Positions 8,269-17,725 are shown, numbered from the stretch's first letter. The stretch is DNA of 64,000 nucleotides from Acidimicrobiales bacterium (GCA_040219085.1 JAVJTC010000041.1:1-64000), one strand, 5' to 3'. Notes: generated from the sequence alone by a model not told the origin. Numbers and translations: made by a program.

Positions 8269-9048
8269 ATGGATGTCGAGGCGAAGCGCGAACATCTCAC
8301 AGAGGTTCTCGTCGCCGATGACCCCACGGACGGTCTATGGGAGATGGTCGAGACGGGTCTGGCCGAGGAGATCATCCCGGAACTTCCCGCGCTCGAACTC
8401 GAACAGGACCCAATCCACCGCCACAAAGACGTTCTCGCGCACACCATCGCGGTCACCGCCAAGACACGGGCGGACCTCGTACTACGCCTGGCGGCGCTTT
8501 TCCACGACATTGGCAAGCCCCGGACGCGGTCCTTCGACCACGGTGGGGTCACGTTCCGCCATCACGAGGCCGTGGGCGCCCGGATGACTCGCAAGCGCCT
8601 GGCCGCGCTGGACTTCGACGAGGCAGTCGTCGACGACGTCTCCGAACTCGTCCGCCTCTCGGGACGTTTCAAGGGTTTCAGCGACGGCTGGAGCGACGCG
8701 GCGGTACGACGCTACGCCCGTGACGCGGGTCCACTGCTCGGCCTGCTCAACGAACTCGTCCGCAGCGACTGCACCACGAGGAACCGTCGCAAGGCACTCG
8801 ACCTGCAGCACCACGTCGACGAATTGGAGCAGCGGATCTCCGATCTGGCCGAGGCCGACCGCCGCGCCGCCGAGCGGCCGTTGCTCGACGGCAGCGCCGT
8901 CATGGACCACCTCGGGATTCCCGCGGGTCCCGAGATCGGCGAGGCGCTCGCCTTCCTCCTGGAGCTCAAGCGTCGAGAGCCGGATCTCGACGTGGAAGCG
9001 ACGAAGCTGCGTCTCGACGACTGGTGGGGTCGGCGCGGCCCCAAGTGA
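8269..9048 (+). CDS. HD-domain protein resembling the C-terminal half of CCA-adding enzymes
   Basis: 259 residues from ATG 8269. The metal-binding HD motif reads AALFHDIGKPRTR near residues 75-88, followed by FRHHEAVGARM. The tail (LLDGSAVMDHLGIPAGPEIG then a long helix) matches the part of bacterial CCA-tRNA nucleotidyltransferases that follows the HD domain. The N-terminal nucleotidyltransferase domain is absent: the upstream DNA is the divergent dehydrogenase promoter. It is thus a standalone HD phosphohydrolase with RNA-binding-like tail; substrate unknown (2',3'-cyclic phosphate or nucleotide are family precedents). Confidence 0.75.
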   Translation: MDVEAKREHLTEVLVADDPTDGLWEMVETGLAEEIIPELPALELEQDPIHRHKDVLAHTIAVTAKTRADLVLRLAALFHDIGKPRTRSFDHGGVTFRHHEAVGARMTRKRLAALDFDEAVVDDVSELVRLSGRFKGFSDGWSDAAVRRYARDAGPLLGLLNELVRSDCTTRNRRKALDLQHHVDELEQRISDLAEADRRAAERPLLDGSAVMDHLGIPAGPEIGEALAFLLELKRREPDLDVEATKLRLDDWWGRRGPK

Positions 9049-9090
9049 GAACGGGGCCCCGCTGCAGTCGGCAACGCGGCCCGTCGTCGT

Positions 9091-9852
9091 TCAGTGTCCG
9101 CGGAAAACGGGTGGGCGCTTCTCGGTGAAGGCCGCTATCCCCTCCAGGTAGTCCGCCGACGCGTAGCAACGGTCGGTGGCGGCCACGGTGGCCGCGGTCG
9201 TCCCTTCGTAGGACGCCCGTTTCAGCGCGCTCAACGTCAGTGGCGCAAGTCGGGTGATCCCCGTGGCGACGTCCACGACGTGTGCTTCGAGCTCCGGGCC
9301 CGCGACCACGGCGTTGACGAAGCCGAGACGTAGGGCTTCCGCGGCGTCGAAACGCCGGGCTGTCAACAGCAACTCGCGTGCAGCTGTCGGTCCGACGGTC
9401 TCCACCAGGGTCGTCACCGCCCGGGGGTCGTAACCGACGCCGAGGCGGGCCGGTGGCACCGCGAACACGGCGTCCTCGGACGCGTAGCGCAGGTCGGCGG
9501 CCGCGGCCATCCCGATTCCGCCGCCCATGCACGGGCCGTGGATCATCGCGATGACCGGGACGTCGACGGCTCGAAGCGCCGCCTGGGCCCGGTGCTCGAC
9601 GTCGTTGTAGTGGCGCGCCGCCGGGCCCGTCCGTTCACGCGTGAACTGAGAGATGTCCGAGCCGGCGCCGAACGCCTCGGTTCCCGCTCCCCGCACGATG
9701 ATTACGGCCACCTCTGTGTCGACGAGCTGGTCGACGGCCGCCGGCACGGCACGGTACATCGCCAGGTCCATCGCGTTGCGGCGTTGCGGGTTGTCCAGGA
9801 CGAGCCAGCCGATCCCGTCCGTGACCTCTGTGGATATCCGTCCCTCGCTCAT
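9091..9852 (-). CDS. Enoyl-CoA hydratase/isomerase family protein
   Basis: 253 residues from ATG 9852. Crotonase-fold features: IGWLVLDNPQRRNAM at the N-terminus, the oxyanion-hole segment AFGAGSDISQF, and MIHGPCMGGGIGMAAAADLR in the central region. In the second catalytic region it has ARLGVGYDPRAV, lacking the two Glu of classical hydratases, so isomerase, hydrolase or another crotonase activity is possible. It is flanked by genes on the opposite strand. Confidence 0.82.
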   Translation of the reverse strand: MSEGRISTEVTDGIGWLVLDNPQRRNAMDLAMYRAVPAAVDQLVDTEVAVIIVRGAGTEAFGAGSDISQFTRERTGPAARHYNDVEHRAQAALRAVDVPVIAMIHGPCMGGGIGMAAAADLRYASEDAVFAVPPARLGVGYDPRAVTTLVETVGPTAARELLLTARRFDAAEALRLGFVNAVVAGPELEAHVVDVATGITRLAPLTLSALKRASYEGTTAATVAATDRCYASADYLEGIAAFTEKRPPVFRGH

Positions 9853-9956
9853 GAATCGAACGGTACCGTCGCGTCGGATTCGCAGGATGGAGCCGTGGCG
9901 GGAGAAGCGCTGCGACGACTAGACAAGGGATCCCGGAGAGCGAGGGAGGTAGCGAC

Positions 9957-10280
9957 GTGGCCTACGGTGGCGGACAGCCGATCTGGCGTGTCGCCACGCG
10001 CGAGGAGGCCGCGGTGCTGATCGACCACCTGCGCCGCGCCGGTGTGGGCGCGACGGTGATGGCCGGTCGACGCGACGGTTCGGGTCCCTTCGACATCACC
10101 GTGCGCGCCGACGACGTGGACTACGCGTGCAACGTCTTGGGTATCGGCGTCGTCGAGCCGTCCGGCCTTCTCGCCGGTCGCCCCGTATGGGTCCGCCTGG
10201 CCGGCCTGTTCCTCCTCGTCGCCGTGGTCGTGGTCGCCGTGGCGCTCGTACTCGCCGTGGCGCTGAACACCTCGACGTGA
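9957..10280 (+). CDS. Small DUF2007-like protein with C-terminal membrane anchor
   Basis: 107 residues from GTG 9957. The soluble N-terminal 75 residues (WRVATREEAAVLIDHLRRAG and VRADDVDYACNVLG) resemble the putative signal-transducing DUF2007 fold, a ferredoxin-like domain. A single hydrophobic helix (about 83-103, rich in Val/Ala/Leu) ends the protein. It is 13 bases upstream of the hydrolase gene, probably one transcript. The function is unknown. Confidence 0.65.
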   Translation: MAYGGGQPIWRVATREEAAVLIDHLRRAGVGATVMAGRRDGSGPFDITVRADDVDYACNVLGIGVVEPSGLLAGRPVWVRLAGLFLLVAVVVVAVALVLAVALNTST

Positions 10281-10293
10281 CCCGACTCTCGAC

Positions 10294-11061
10294 GTGACGG
10301 GCGTCGACATCGACGACCTGCGGGTCGTCACCGCCGACGACGTCGACCTCGCGGTTCTTCACCGGCGGGTTCGGGAACCCGTTGCGACCGTCGTGGTCGT
10401 GCACGGTTTCACCGCCCACCGGTCCCACCCCGAGATCGTCGCTCTCGTCGAGGCTCTCGGCGGTGACGACGTGGACATCGTGACCTACGACGGACGCGGC
10501 CACGGCCGTTCGGGCGGTGAGTCGACGCTCGGCGACCGCGAACGCCACGACGTCGCGGCGGCGGTCTCCGTCGCCCGGACCGACACCCCGGTGGTGCTCG
10601 TCGGCGTGTCCATGGGCGGAGCGGCGGTGCTCGGCTATCTCGACGAGCGGCCCCCCGGCTCACCGGAGATCGCCGGACTGCTGCTGATTTCGAGCCCGTC
10701 GCGCTGGCAGGCGAAACCGAGCTTCGTGACCGCCTACGTGACGTTCATCACCCGGACCGCGCCGGGGCGGATGCTCGCCCGGTATCACCCGGGCGTGCGG
10801 ATCGCGAAAGGCCTGCGGCTACCTACGCCCCCGCGGGAGAGAATCAGTCGGGTGTCGGTGCCCGTGTGGATCGTGCACGGGCGCGCGGACCGGCTCCTGG
10901 ACCCCGCGGCCGCCGACGAGCTCCACGCCGCGGCGGCGGGCCCGGCCCGGCTCGATCTCGTCGACGGCATGGGTCATGCACTGCGGGAACCCGGCCTCGC
11001 CGCGGCCCGGCGCGGTCTCGACTGGATCCTCGCGGGCGCTGCTCACGACGACGGCGGATAG
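10294..11061 (+). CDS. Alpha/beta hydrolase (serine esterase/lipase-like)
   Basis: 255 residues from GTG 10294. VVVVHGFTAH supplies the oxyanion-hole HG, GVSMGGAAV carries the nucleophilic Ser near residue 106, VHGRADRLLDP the acid region, and MGHALRE the catalytic His. Size and order fit the monoacylglycerol lipase/thioesterase-type fold. There is no signal peptide. It follows a small membrane-anchored protein in the same orientation. Confidence 0.8.
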   Translation: MTGVDIDDLRVVTADDVDLAVLHRRVREPVATVVVVHGFTAHRSHPEIVALVEALGGDDVDIVTYDGRGHGRSGGESTLGDRERHDVAAAVSVARTDTPVVLVGVSMGGAAVLGYLDERPPGSPEIAGLLLISSPSRWQAKPSFVTAYVTFITRTAPGRMLARYHPGVRIAKGLRLPTPPRERISRVSVPVWIVHGRADRLLDPAAADELHAAAAGPARLDLVDGMGHALREPGLAAARRGLDWILAGAAHDDGG

Positions 11062-11114
11062 GCCTCCGTCCCCTGAGTCCACCGCGTCGCTGATCCCACG
11101 CCTCGCGCCGAACG

Positions 11115-12071
11115 TCAGTCGGTGAGGATCCGGTGGCCCTCTCGGAAGAACCCGAGGGCGCGCCCGCGCTGGTCGTCGGCATCGAGAATGTCGGCGTATC
11201 CGAGCTCGGCTCCGGTGAACGCGTTTGAATCCCAGAACGCGTCATCGGGCACCGAGGCCCACGGCGCTATGTACAGATACGGCGCGTCGTGTGCGGTGTC
11301 GCCAGGGGAGGCGCCGTAGGTGGCGCGCCGACCCGAGTCGCCGTCGCCGATCTCGATGGCGACGTCGAAGTGTCCCGGCCAGAGCTGGACCCTCGATACG
11401 TCCAGGGCGCCGCCGGTCAGCCGCATCTCTTCGAGCACCGACGTGGCGAAACCGAACCAGTCGGCGACGAAGTCCGCCCCCTCGGGGGTGATGGCCAGGG
11501 GACGATCGAGGTCGCCCTGATCGGGGCTGTCGTGTTCGGCGGCGTCGGTGCCCGGCGCCAGATCCAGATGGGCGGCCGCCGCGTTGAGCGTCGTGAGTTC
11601 CGTGGACGCCACCGCACCCGCGCTCTGGAGGACCAGGCGTCCGTCCTCGACGCGGACCTGGCGGTCGTCGTCGAAGAACGGTGTTCCGAAGCCGCCGCGG
11701 GTGAAGCGCAGGCCGAACTTGCCCGTCGAGACACGCCGCGCCTCTGCGACCAGGGAGTAGGCGACGCGGTGGAGGTCCTCGCGCGCTGCGACGAGCCCAG
11801 CCGGTGGTTCGCGTAGGGGTGCCCAGGCGCCGAGCCATCTGGCTCGGGCGAAGTGCGCGATCGCGGTGTCGGCGCGTGCCAGGTCGTCCCAGGTGGTCGT
11901 GCCTGCCGTCGTCGGCGTGACCGTCGGCCGGGTGCGGTCGACGGGAACGGCCGGATCGTCGGCGAAGTCGGGTGCGCCGACCGGCGGCGGGCTCGGCTCG
12001 AGCACGTGGGCCAGGTACCCGTCACCGAGAAGGCTCTGCGCCTCGGCCCGGGGGTCGTGGGCTTGGATCAT
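11115..12071 (-). CDS. Conserved hypothetical protein
   Basis: 318 residues from ATG 12071. I do not recognise a family. Readable features are an N-terminal Pro-rich section, a helical region around ADTAIAHFARARWLG, a beta-rich middle with VQLWPGHFDVAIEIG, and a C-terminal PYLYIAPWASVPDDAFWDS segment rich in aromatics. No signal peptide or membrane helix is seen. It stands convergent to the hydrolase gene and divergent from a small acidic gene. Codon use is like its neighbours, so it is a genuine gene. Confidence 0.7.
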   Translation of the reverse strand: MIQAHDPRAEAQSLLGDGYLAHVLEPSPPPVGAPDFADDPAVPVDRTRPTVTPTTAGTTTWDDLARADTAIAHFARARWLGAWAPLREPPAGLVAAREDLHRVAYSLVAEARRVSTGKFGLRFTRGGFGTPFFDDDRQVRVEDGRLVLQSAGAVASTELTTLNAAAAHLDLAPGTDAAEHDSPDQGDLDRPLAITPEGADFVADWFGFATSVLEEMRLTGGALDVSRVQLWPGHFDVAIEIGDGDSGRRATYGASPGDTAHDAPYLYIAPWASVPDDAFWDSNAFTGAELGYADILDADDQRGRALGFFREGHRILTD

Positions 12072-12189
12072 CGTCGTCCTCGGATCGGGGTCGCGACAGG
12101 CGTGCCGGCCACTGGGGTGTCAACGGTAGGCGACCCCGATGATCGACCGGTGCGGTCCGTCGCGCCGGGTGGTGCGGCAGACTCAGGTG

Positions 12190-12489
12190 ATGGAGGCAGA
12201 AGCCCGGTCAGACGGACACGGCGACGGGATCGACGACGACACCGCGCGGTGGGCGCCGTCCGGGCCGTCCGCCGAGGAGATCGAACTGATCGTCGACGGT
12301 GATCTGCCGACGCTCCGCGCCCGCAGGCGGGGCGGATCGGGTTCGGTCCTCGCCGCGGCGATGCTCGCCGTAGGGGAGATCATCGAACCGGAGAAGACGA
12401 CCGTCGAGGTCGAACAGGAGGCCGGGGACCCCGACGACGCACTCGACGGCATCCGCCTCGACTTCGGCGACCTCCCACCTCTGAACTGA
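12190..12489 (+). CDS. Small acidic hypothetical protein
   Basis: 99 residues from ATG 12190; an earlier in-frame start at 12139 would add an Arg-rich stretch that looks non-coding. The protein is acidic with one hydrophobic patch (GSVLAAAMLAVGEIIEPEKT). No family is recognised. It is divergent from the hypothetical gene ending at 11115 and 62 bases upstream of the dehydrogenase gene. Confidence 0.5.
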   Translation: MEAEARSDGHGDGIDDDTARWAPSGPSAEEIELIVDGDLPTLRARRRGGSGSVLAAAMLAVGEIIEPEKTTVEVEQEAGDPDDALDGIRLDFGDLPPLN

Positions 12490-12551
12490 GAGTCTGCGCC
12501 CCGGGTCCGGTTGCGTCGTTGGCCCGCTGCCGGAGACGGCACACTGTGGCC

Positions 12552-13535
12552 ATGACACATCCCCGCAGGGCGCTGGTCACGGCGCCACTTCGTGGTGAAG
12601 CGCTCGACGCGCTCCGCCGACTCGCCGAGGTCGAGCTCGACCCGTGGATCGATCACACACCGATAAAGCTGCACGGCCCCGACGACCTCGCCGAGCGCCT
12701 CGACCGCTGTGGTGCGACGCTGCTCGTGTGCGAAGCGGACTTCGTGTCCGGGCCGGTATTCGAAAGGCCGCTCGAGGTCGTGGCGGCCACCCGTGGTGTG
12801 CCATCCAACGTGGACCTCGCCGGTGCCACCGCGGCGGGGGTGCCGGTGGTGTGCGCGCCGGGTCGCAACGCGGACGCCGTGGCGGAGTTGACGATCGGCC
12901 TGCTGATCGCGCTCACGCGACGCATTCTCCCAGCCGATCGCGATGTGCGGACAGGCAACGTGTTCGGTGAGACCCTGCCGTACCAGCGCTACCGGGCGTG
13001 GGAGATCGCCGGTCGCACGGTTGGCATCGTCGGCTACGGCGCGGTCGGCCGCGCTCTCGCCTGGCGTCTCGAAGGTCTGGGGATGAAGGTGATCACGAGC
13101 GACCCGTTCGCCCCCGACGCCTCCCACGAGCTCGACGACCTGCTCGCGGAGTCCGACGTGGTGTCGGTCCACGCCGCCGTGACCCCTGAAACGATCGGGA
13201 TGTTCGACGCCGCCAGGTTCGCGGCGATGAAGCCCGGTGCCGTGTTCATCAACGCGTCGCGTGCGGCCCTGCACGACCTCGACGCGCTCGTCGCGACGCT
13301 CGAGGGCGGTCACCTCGGTGGCGCCGCCCTCGACCACTTCGACGGCGAGCAGCTCCCCGAGGGCCACCCCCTCACCCTGCGCGACGACGTGGTGCTCACC
13401 CCCCACATCGGGGGAGCCACCTACGACACCGAGACCCGCCACTCAGCGATGGTCGTGGCCGACATCGAGCGGGTGCTCTCGGGTGTCCGGCCCGAGCGTC
13501 TCGCCAACCCGGAGGTCTGGAATGTCCGCACCTGA
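12552..13535 (+). CDS. D-isomer-specific 2-hydroxyacid dehydrogenase
   Basis: 327 residues from ATG 12552. The Rossmann motif GIVGYGAVGRALAW lies near 158-171, and the catalytic His region is LTPHIGGAT. The active-site Arg expected after INASR is present, and the middle residues around LHDLDALV fit. It is most like phosphoglycerate- or glyoxylate-reductase-type enzymes using NAD(P)H. It overlaps the class II aldolase by 14 bases, so the pair very likely acts in one sugar-acid pathway, oxidising or reducing a 2-hydroxyacid next to an aldol cleavage or decarboxylation. Confidence 0.85.
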   Translation: MTHPRRALVTAPLRGEALDALRRLAEVELDPWIDHTPIKLHGPDDLAERLDRCGATLLVCEADFVSGPVFERPLEVVAATRGVPSNVDLAGATAAGVPVVCAPGRNADAVAELTIGLLIALTRRILPADRDVRTGNVFGETLPYQRYRAWEIAGRTVGIVGYGAVGRALAWRLEGLGMKVITSDPFAPDASHELDDLLAESDVVSVHAAVTPETIGMFDAARFAAMKPGAVFINASRAALHDLDALVATLEGGHLGGAALDHFDGEQLPEGHPLTLRDDVVLTPHIGGATYDTETRHSAMVVADIERVLSGVRPERLANPEVWNVRT

Positions 13536-14217
13536 GGCCCTTTCGACGCGTGACGGTCACCTCCCGGAGCTCGAGGAGGTCGCGCGCGTCGCGCGCGAGA
13601 TGCACCGCATCGGGCTGGTCGTCGGGACCGCCGGGAACGTCTCGGCACGGCTCGACGACGGGACGTTCGCCCTCACGGCGTCGTCGGTGCCGTATCCCTC
13701 CATGGACAGCGACGACGTCGTGCGTGTCGACGCGGCGGGCGAGATGGTCGACGGTCGGGGATCGCCCTCGTCGGAGAAGTCGCTCCATCTGGCGTGCTAC
13801 TCCCGCCACCCGGAGGTGGGCGGCGTGGTCCACTGCCACCCGGCGTATGCGTCGATGTTCGCGATCGCCCACAGGGCGATCCCGGCGGTCATCGAGGAGG
13901 TCATCGTCTACATCGGTGGCGAGGTCGCCGTGTGCGACTACCGACGCACCGGTAGCGAGGAACTGGCCGACGTCGTGTCCGAGGCCCTCGGCGATCGCAG
14001 CGCGACGCTCATGGCGAACCACGGTCTGGTGTGTGTCGGGCGCGATCCCGCGGACGCGTTGCACGCCGCCGAGGTGGTCGAGCGCACCGCTCAGATCGTG
14101 TGGGGGGCGACGGCGCTCGGTGGAGCGAAGGAGTTCGACGAGGGTGTCGTCTCGGATTTCGCCGGCGTCTACGCGTTCATCCGCTCGGAGATGTGGGGAG
14201 CGGCGGAGGCGCTCTGA
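13522..14217 (+). CDS. Class II aldolase/adducin-family protein
   Basis: 231 residues from ATG 13522, inside the end of the dehydrogenase gene. Zinc ligands are visible as HCHP (about 104-107) and the later ANHGLV histidine (near 167); the GTAGNVSARL phosphate-binding loop and SSEKSLHL follow the L-fuculose-phosphate aldolase plan. Substrates in the family are short sugar phosphates or tetronate phosphates; the exact one cannot be told. The tight overlap argues for shared function with the 2-hydroxyacid dehydrogenase. Confidence 0.83.
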   Translation: MSAPEALSTRDGHLPELEEVARVAREMHRIGLVVGTAGNVSARLDDGTFALTASSVPYPSMDSDDVVRVDAAGEMVDGRGSPSSEKSLHLACYSRHPEVGGVVHCHPAYASMFAIAHRAIPAVIEEVIVYIGGEVAVCDYRRTGSEELADVVSEALGDRSATLMANHGLVCVGRDPADALHAAEVVERTAQIVWGATALGGAKEFDEGVVSDFAGVYAFIRSEMWGAAEAL

Positions 14218-14558
14218 GCTCCGACCCCAGGGGCGGCGACGGCGAGCGCCCGCACCACCGCCTGAAAACTGCGAAGGCGGCGGACCCGGTGGTGGCGCCG
14301 AGCCCGCCGCCTGGGCGGTGATGGTGATTATCAAGTTACTGGACGAACGGGGCGCGCGTATCGCGGCCAGCAGGAGTGTTGCAAGACTGCAATGTTTCGG
14401 GGAACGACCGCGGCACGTGCAACGACGACTCCTCGGGCGACTGTCGCAGCCCGATGCCTTCATGTGAACGCCGCGTCACGTCGACGTCAGACGCCGATCA
14501 CCCGACCGTGGCCGAGCCTAGAATCATCGGGGACAGCAGTCTCCATGGAAGGTGGGTC
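14218..14558. other. Non-coding interval before msrA
   Basis: About 340 bases without a believable gene. It contains a terminator-like hairpin (14275-14312), a short palindrome TGATTATCA (14325-14333) in an AT-richer patch, and a possible -10 box TAGAAT (14519-14524) for msrA without a clear -35. Confidence 0.5.
14275..14312 (+). terminator. GC-rich hairpin after the aldolase gene
   Basis: The arms AGGCGGCGG (14275-14283) and CCGCCGCCT (14304-14312) form a perfect 9-bp stem 58 bases after the aldolase stop. There is no T-tract, as often in high-GC genomes. Confidence 0.5.
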
Positions 14559-15215
<657 letters not shown>

Positions 15216-15238
15216 GCCGAGCCACCGCCCACCTCCGG

Positions 15239-15484
15239 TCAGGCCGCGTCGTCGAAGTGGCGCTGCGCGGCGAGCGCCGCGACGTCGAGAGCCCGGAATC
15301 GCAGGTTCCCTCCGAGGTCGTAGGCGGCCAGGCGCCCTTCCTCCACGAGCTCGCACAACTCGTGGCGGCTCACGCCGAGCGTGGCCATCACGGCCCGGTC
15401 ATCGACGAGGTCGATGGGACGGGGCGCGAGCCGGATCGGGTCGCTCGGGCGGGTCGGCGACGTCGGTGTGGTGTCGGCATTCAT
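15239..15484 (-). CDS. Small MerR/excisionase-type HTH protein
   Basis: 81 residues from ATG 15484. The C-terminal half (DRAVMATLGVSRHELCELVEEGRLAAYDLGGNLRF is conserved as a whole) has the helix-turn-helix plus wing seen in BldC and excisionase-like proteins, ending in a LDVAALAAQ helix. It is divergent from the CopG-like gene, with an inverted repeat in between, which suggests reciprocal or autoregulatory control. Confidence 0.6.
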   Translation of the reverse strand: MNADTTPTSPTRPSDPIRLAPRPIDLVDDRAVMATLGVSRHELCELVEEGRLAAYDLGGNLRFRALDVAALAAQRHFDDAA

Positions 15485-15566
15485 GGCTTCTCCTCGTGGT
15501 GGCCTCGGGGCGCTCCCGCCCCGCCCGATCACCGTGGAGGTCGCCGGTCCCGCAGGAGATCGCGCT

Positions 15567-15587
15567 CGTATGAAGTTTCGTCATACG
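15567..15587. promoter_or_regulatory. Palindromic operator between divergent small regulators
   Basis: The perfect 7-bp arms CGTATGA (15567-15573) and TCATACG (15581-15587) surround seven bases. The site lies 28 bases before the CopG-like GTG at 15615 and contains an alternative ATG (15570). Autoregulation by the ribbon-helix-helix protein or control by the HTH protein is plausible. Confidence 0.6.
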
Positions 15588-15614
15588 TCGCTGGGTGGGC
15601 GCTACCGTGACGGT

Positions 15615-15896
15615 GTGCGCCGCAGGCTGACGATCTCGATCGATGCCGACCTGCACGACGAACTGCGTCGGCGGGTGGATAGCGGATCCATGTCCGCGTG
15701 GTTCGAGGACGCGGCCCGCCGGCGACTCGACGCCGAGGCCGACGACGAGCTGCGCAGCTGCGCGGCCCGGATCGGTCCGGACGACGACCTGGGTGACCTC
15801 CGTGCCCTGCGGTTCGCGTCGACGGGACGCGACGACCCGCCCCGCCTTCCGTGGGCGGCGTTGCGCCGCGGCGAACCGGGGGAGTCATCGCCGTGA
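15615..15896 (+). CDS. CopG-like ribbon-helix-helix protein, probable antitoxin
   Basis: 93 residues from GTG 15615 (ATG 15570 would start inside the operator). The N-terminus RRRLTISIDADLHDELRRRV is a typical ribbon-helix-helix strand-helix, followed by an acidic, Arg-containing tail that could wrap a partner. The stop overlaps the next start by four bases (GTGA), as in toxin-antitoxin pairs. DNA-binding autoregulator and antitoxin are inferred. Confidence 0.6.
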   Translation: MRRRLTISIDADLHDELRRRVDSGSMSAWFEDAARRRLDAEADDELRSCAARIGPDDDLGDLRALRFASTGRDDPPRLPWAALRRGEPGESSP

Positions 15897-16261
15897 TCGA
15901 CGAGCCCGCGGGCCTCGACGTCGCCCGCCGCGGTGACGTGTGGGTGACGAACGGGGGCACCCTCCTGGTCGTGTTGCAGGTCGACGCGCTCGGGCCCCTC
16001 ACCACGGTCGTCGGGGCGGTGGTCGTGACGGAACCATCCGGTGTCGGCGAGCCGCTCCGGGTGCCCGTCGGTGCGGGCGAGCCGGCCGCCTGGGTCAAGA
16101 CGAACGTGATCGTGACCGTCGAGCGCGCCGAACTGGTCCGGCGCATCGCCCGCCTCGGCGGCGACACCCTCGAGCGGGTCGGCTCCGCCGTGGCGCGGGT
16201 GCTCGGTGTCGATCGGCGGGCAGCCGTCCCCGGCCCCGCCGCTGTGTCCGGTCGGGCCTGA
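15893..16261 (+). CDS. MazF/PemK-like protein, possible toxin
   Basis: 122 residues from GTG 15893. The N-terminal RRGDVWVTN resembles the RGDVW strand of MazF-type endoribonucleases, followed by strands around LLVVLQVDALG and TTVVGAVVVT and the segment WVKTNVIVTVERAELV. The highly conserved MazF residues that follow (for example a Ser/Thr in the second catalytic strand) are not clearly present, so activity is uncertain. The coupling to a CopG-like gene supports a toxin-antitoxin unit. Confidence 0.5.
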   Translation: MIDEPAGLDVARRGDVWVTNGGTLLVVLQVDALGPLTTVVGAVVVTEPSGVGEPLRVPVGAGEPAAWVKTNVIVTVERAELVRRIARLGGDTLERVGSAVARVLGVDRRAAVPGPAAVSGRA

Positions 16262-16283
16262 CCCCGCGGGTAGCGTGACCGCG

Positions 16284-17624
16284 ATGAGCTCAGGTTCCGG
16301 GACGGTCGCACGCGCCCGCCGCATCTGTTCTGTGGTGATCCTCGCCGTCGCGTGCGCGGTCGCCGTCGCTGCGCCGGCCGCGGGTCAGGATCTGGACGAC
16401 CGCGCCGATGTCGCAGTCGCCCTGGACGTCGATGGCTACGTGGTGACGTCGGACTCACGGGCGGACATCAACGACGTCGAGGCCCTGGCGGCCGCCGTCG
16501 ACCCGGCCACGGTCCCCTGGTATCTCGTCTTCTCGGGACCGGTCGACGAGAGCCCCTCGGTCATCGCAGAGGACCTCAGGGCGCGTCTGGCTCCAGCGTC
16601 GGTCGTGGTGATGGCGGAGCTCGTGGACGACTCCACGGCGTCATTCGACGTCGGAGTCGCGAGTGACGCCTACGACGATGCCGCCATCGACGCCATTCTC
16701 GACGGCGCCGCCAACCGTCTCGGTGACGATTCGACGCCCGTCGAGGTGGCTGCGGCCATCCTCGCATCGGCGGAGTCGGTCCCTGCATCTGTGCCGTCGT
16801 CGGGAGGCGCCGCGTCCGGGGAGAACCCCGCGGGTGGTTCGGGCGGTGGTTCGGGGGTCGTGGTTCTGGTCGTGCTCGTCGTGATCGCCGCTGCGGCGGT
16901 CGTCGGCGTCGTCGTCATGCGTCGGCGGATCCGCTCTCGTGAGACGCGTGACGTCGAAAACGCGCGCGCCGAGATCGCCGAGCAGCTCGCGGTGGTCGCC
17001 AACGAGATCCTCGACAACGCGGACCGGGTGAAGCTGTCCGGCGACGAGCGCGCCATCGACGCCTACCGGCTGGCGAGCACCGCATACAGCGAGGTGGCCG
17101 ACGCGATCGACACGACGACGGACCTCATCGAACTGGGCGTCCTCAACGACCGCATCGACGAGGCCCGGTGGCGCATCGAGGTGGCCGAGGCGATCGTGGA
17201 GGGACGTGAACCACCTCCCGAGCCTGTCGACGAGCATGACCGGGCGGCGTGTTTCTTCGATCCGACCCACCGTGCGGGCACACACAGCGCGGTCATCGAC
17301 GAGGGCGGCCGGGAGCGCACGGTGCGGGTCTGCTCGGCATGTCGCGACCGGCTCGACCGCGGGGAGAAGCCCGAACCGCGCCTCGTGACGGTCGGTAAGG
17401 CCTCGGTCCCCGCGGCGCGTGCCCCGAGAAGCCACGGAGGCCTCGGCCTGGGCGGACTCGACGTGTTCGATGTGATCGGCGCCGGCACCCGGATGCCCCA
17501 CACCTGGGGACAGCCGTCGAGACGTCGGTCTCCAGCGAGTCGCAGCGGGGGCGGCCGCCCCGCGGGTTCCGGCCGCCGCAGGATGGGGGGCGGATCGGCG
17601 GGACGGGGTCGACGACGCTTCTGA
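16284..17624 (+). CDS. Membrane protein with signal peptide, coiled coil and Cys-rich tail, PspA neighbour
   Basis: 446 residues from ATG 16284. A signal peptide (about 1-35) precedes an extracytoplasmic alpha/beta domain; a Gly/Ser linker leads to one membrane helix (about 192-212). The cytoplasmic part has an RSRETRDVENARAEIAEQL helix, then a possible zinc site (CFFDPTH and CSAC), and ends in an Arg/Gly-rich tail. I recognise no exact family. The gene is 101 bases upstream of pspA in the same direction, the place where mycobacteria have the membrane partner of PspA. A role in envelope-stress sensing is an inference from this neighbourhood. Confidence 0.6.
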   Translation: MSSGSGTVARARRICSVVILAVACAVAVAAPAAGQDLDDRADVAVALDVDGYVVTSDSRADINDVEALAAAVDPATVPWYLVFSGPVDESPSVIAEDLRARLAPASVVVMAELVDDSTASFDVGVASDAYDDAAIDAILDGAANRLGDDSTPVEVAAAILASAESVPASVPSSGGAASGENPAGGSGGGSGVVVLVVLVVIAAAAVVGVVVMRRRIRSRETRDVENARAEIAEQLAVVANEILDNADRVKLSGDERAIDAYRLASTAYSEVADAIDTTTDLIELGVLNDRIDEARWRIEVAEAIVEGREPPPEPVDEHDRAACFFDPTHRAGTHSAVIDEGGRERTVRVCSACRDRLDRGEKPEPRLVTVGKASVPAARAPRSHGGLGLGGLDVFDVIGAGTRMPHTWGQPSRRRSPASRSGGGRPAGSGRRRMGGGSAGRGRRRF

Positions 17625-17725
17625 TCCCGGTCCCGAAGGCGGCTCCGCAACGACGACTTCAGCCCTGGTGACCGTGGGCCGATAGCGTCAGGGGCGCCAG
17701 TCACGCGGATCGAGGAGCAAGCGAC

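Noticed and set aside
13522-13535. Fusion of dehydrogenase and aldolase
   Set aside because: The genes are in different frames with a clean 14-base overlap, so they are separate.
14325-14333. Zur/Fur-type site TGATTATCA
   Set aside because: It is too short and distant from the next start to support a metal-regulator site.
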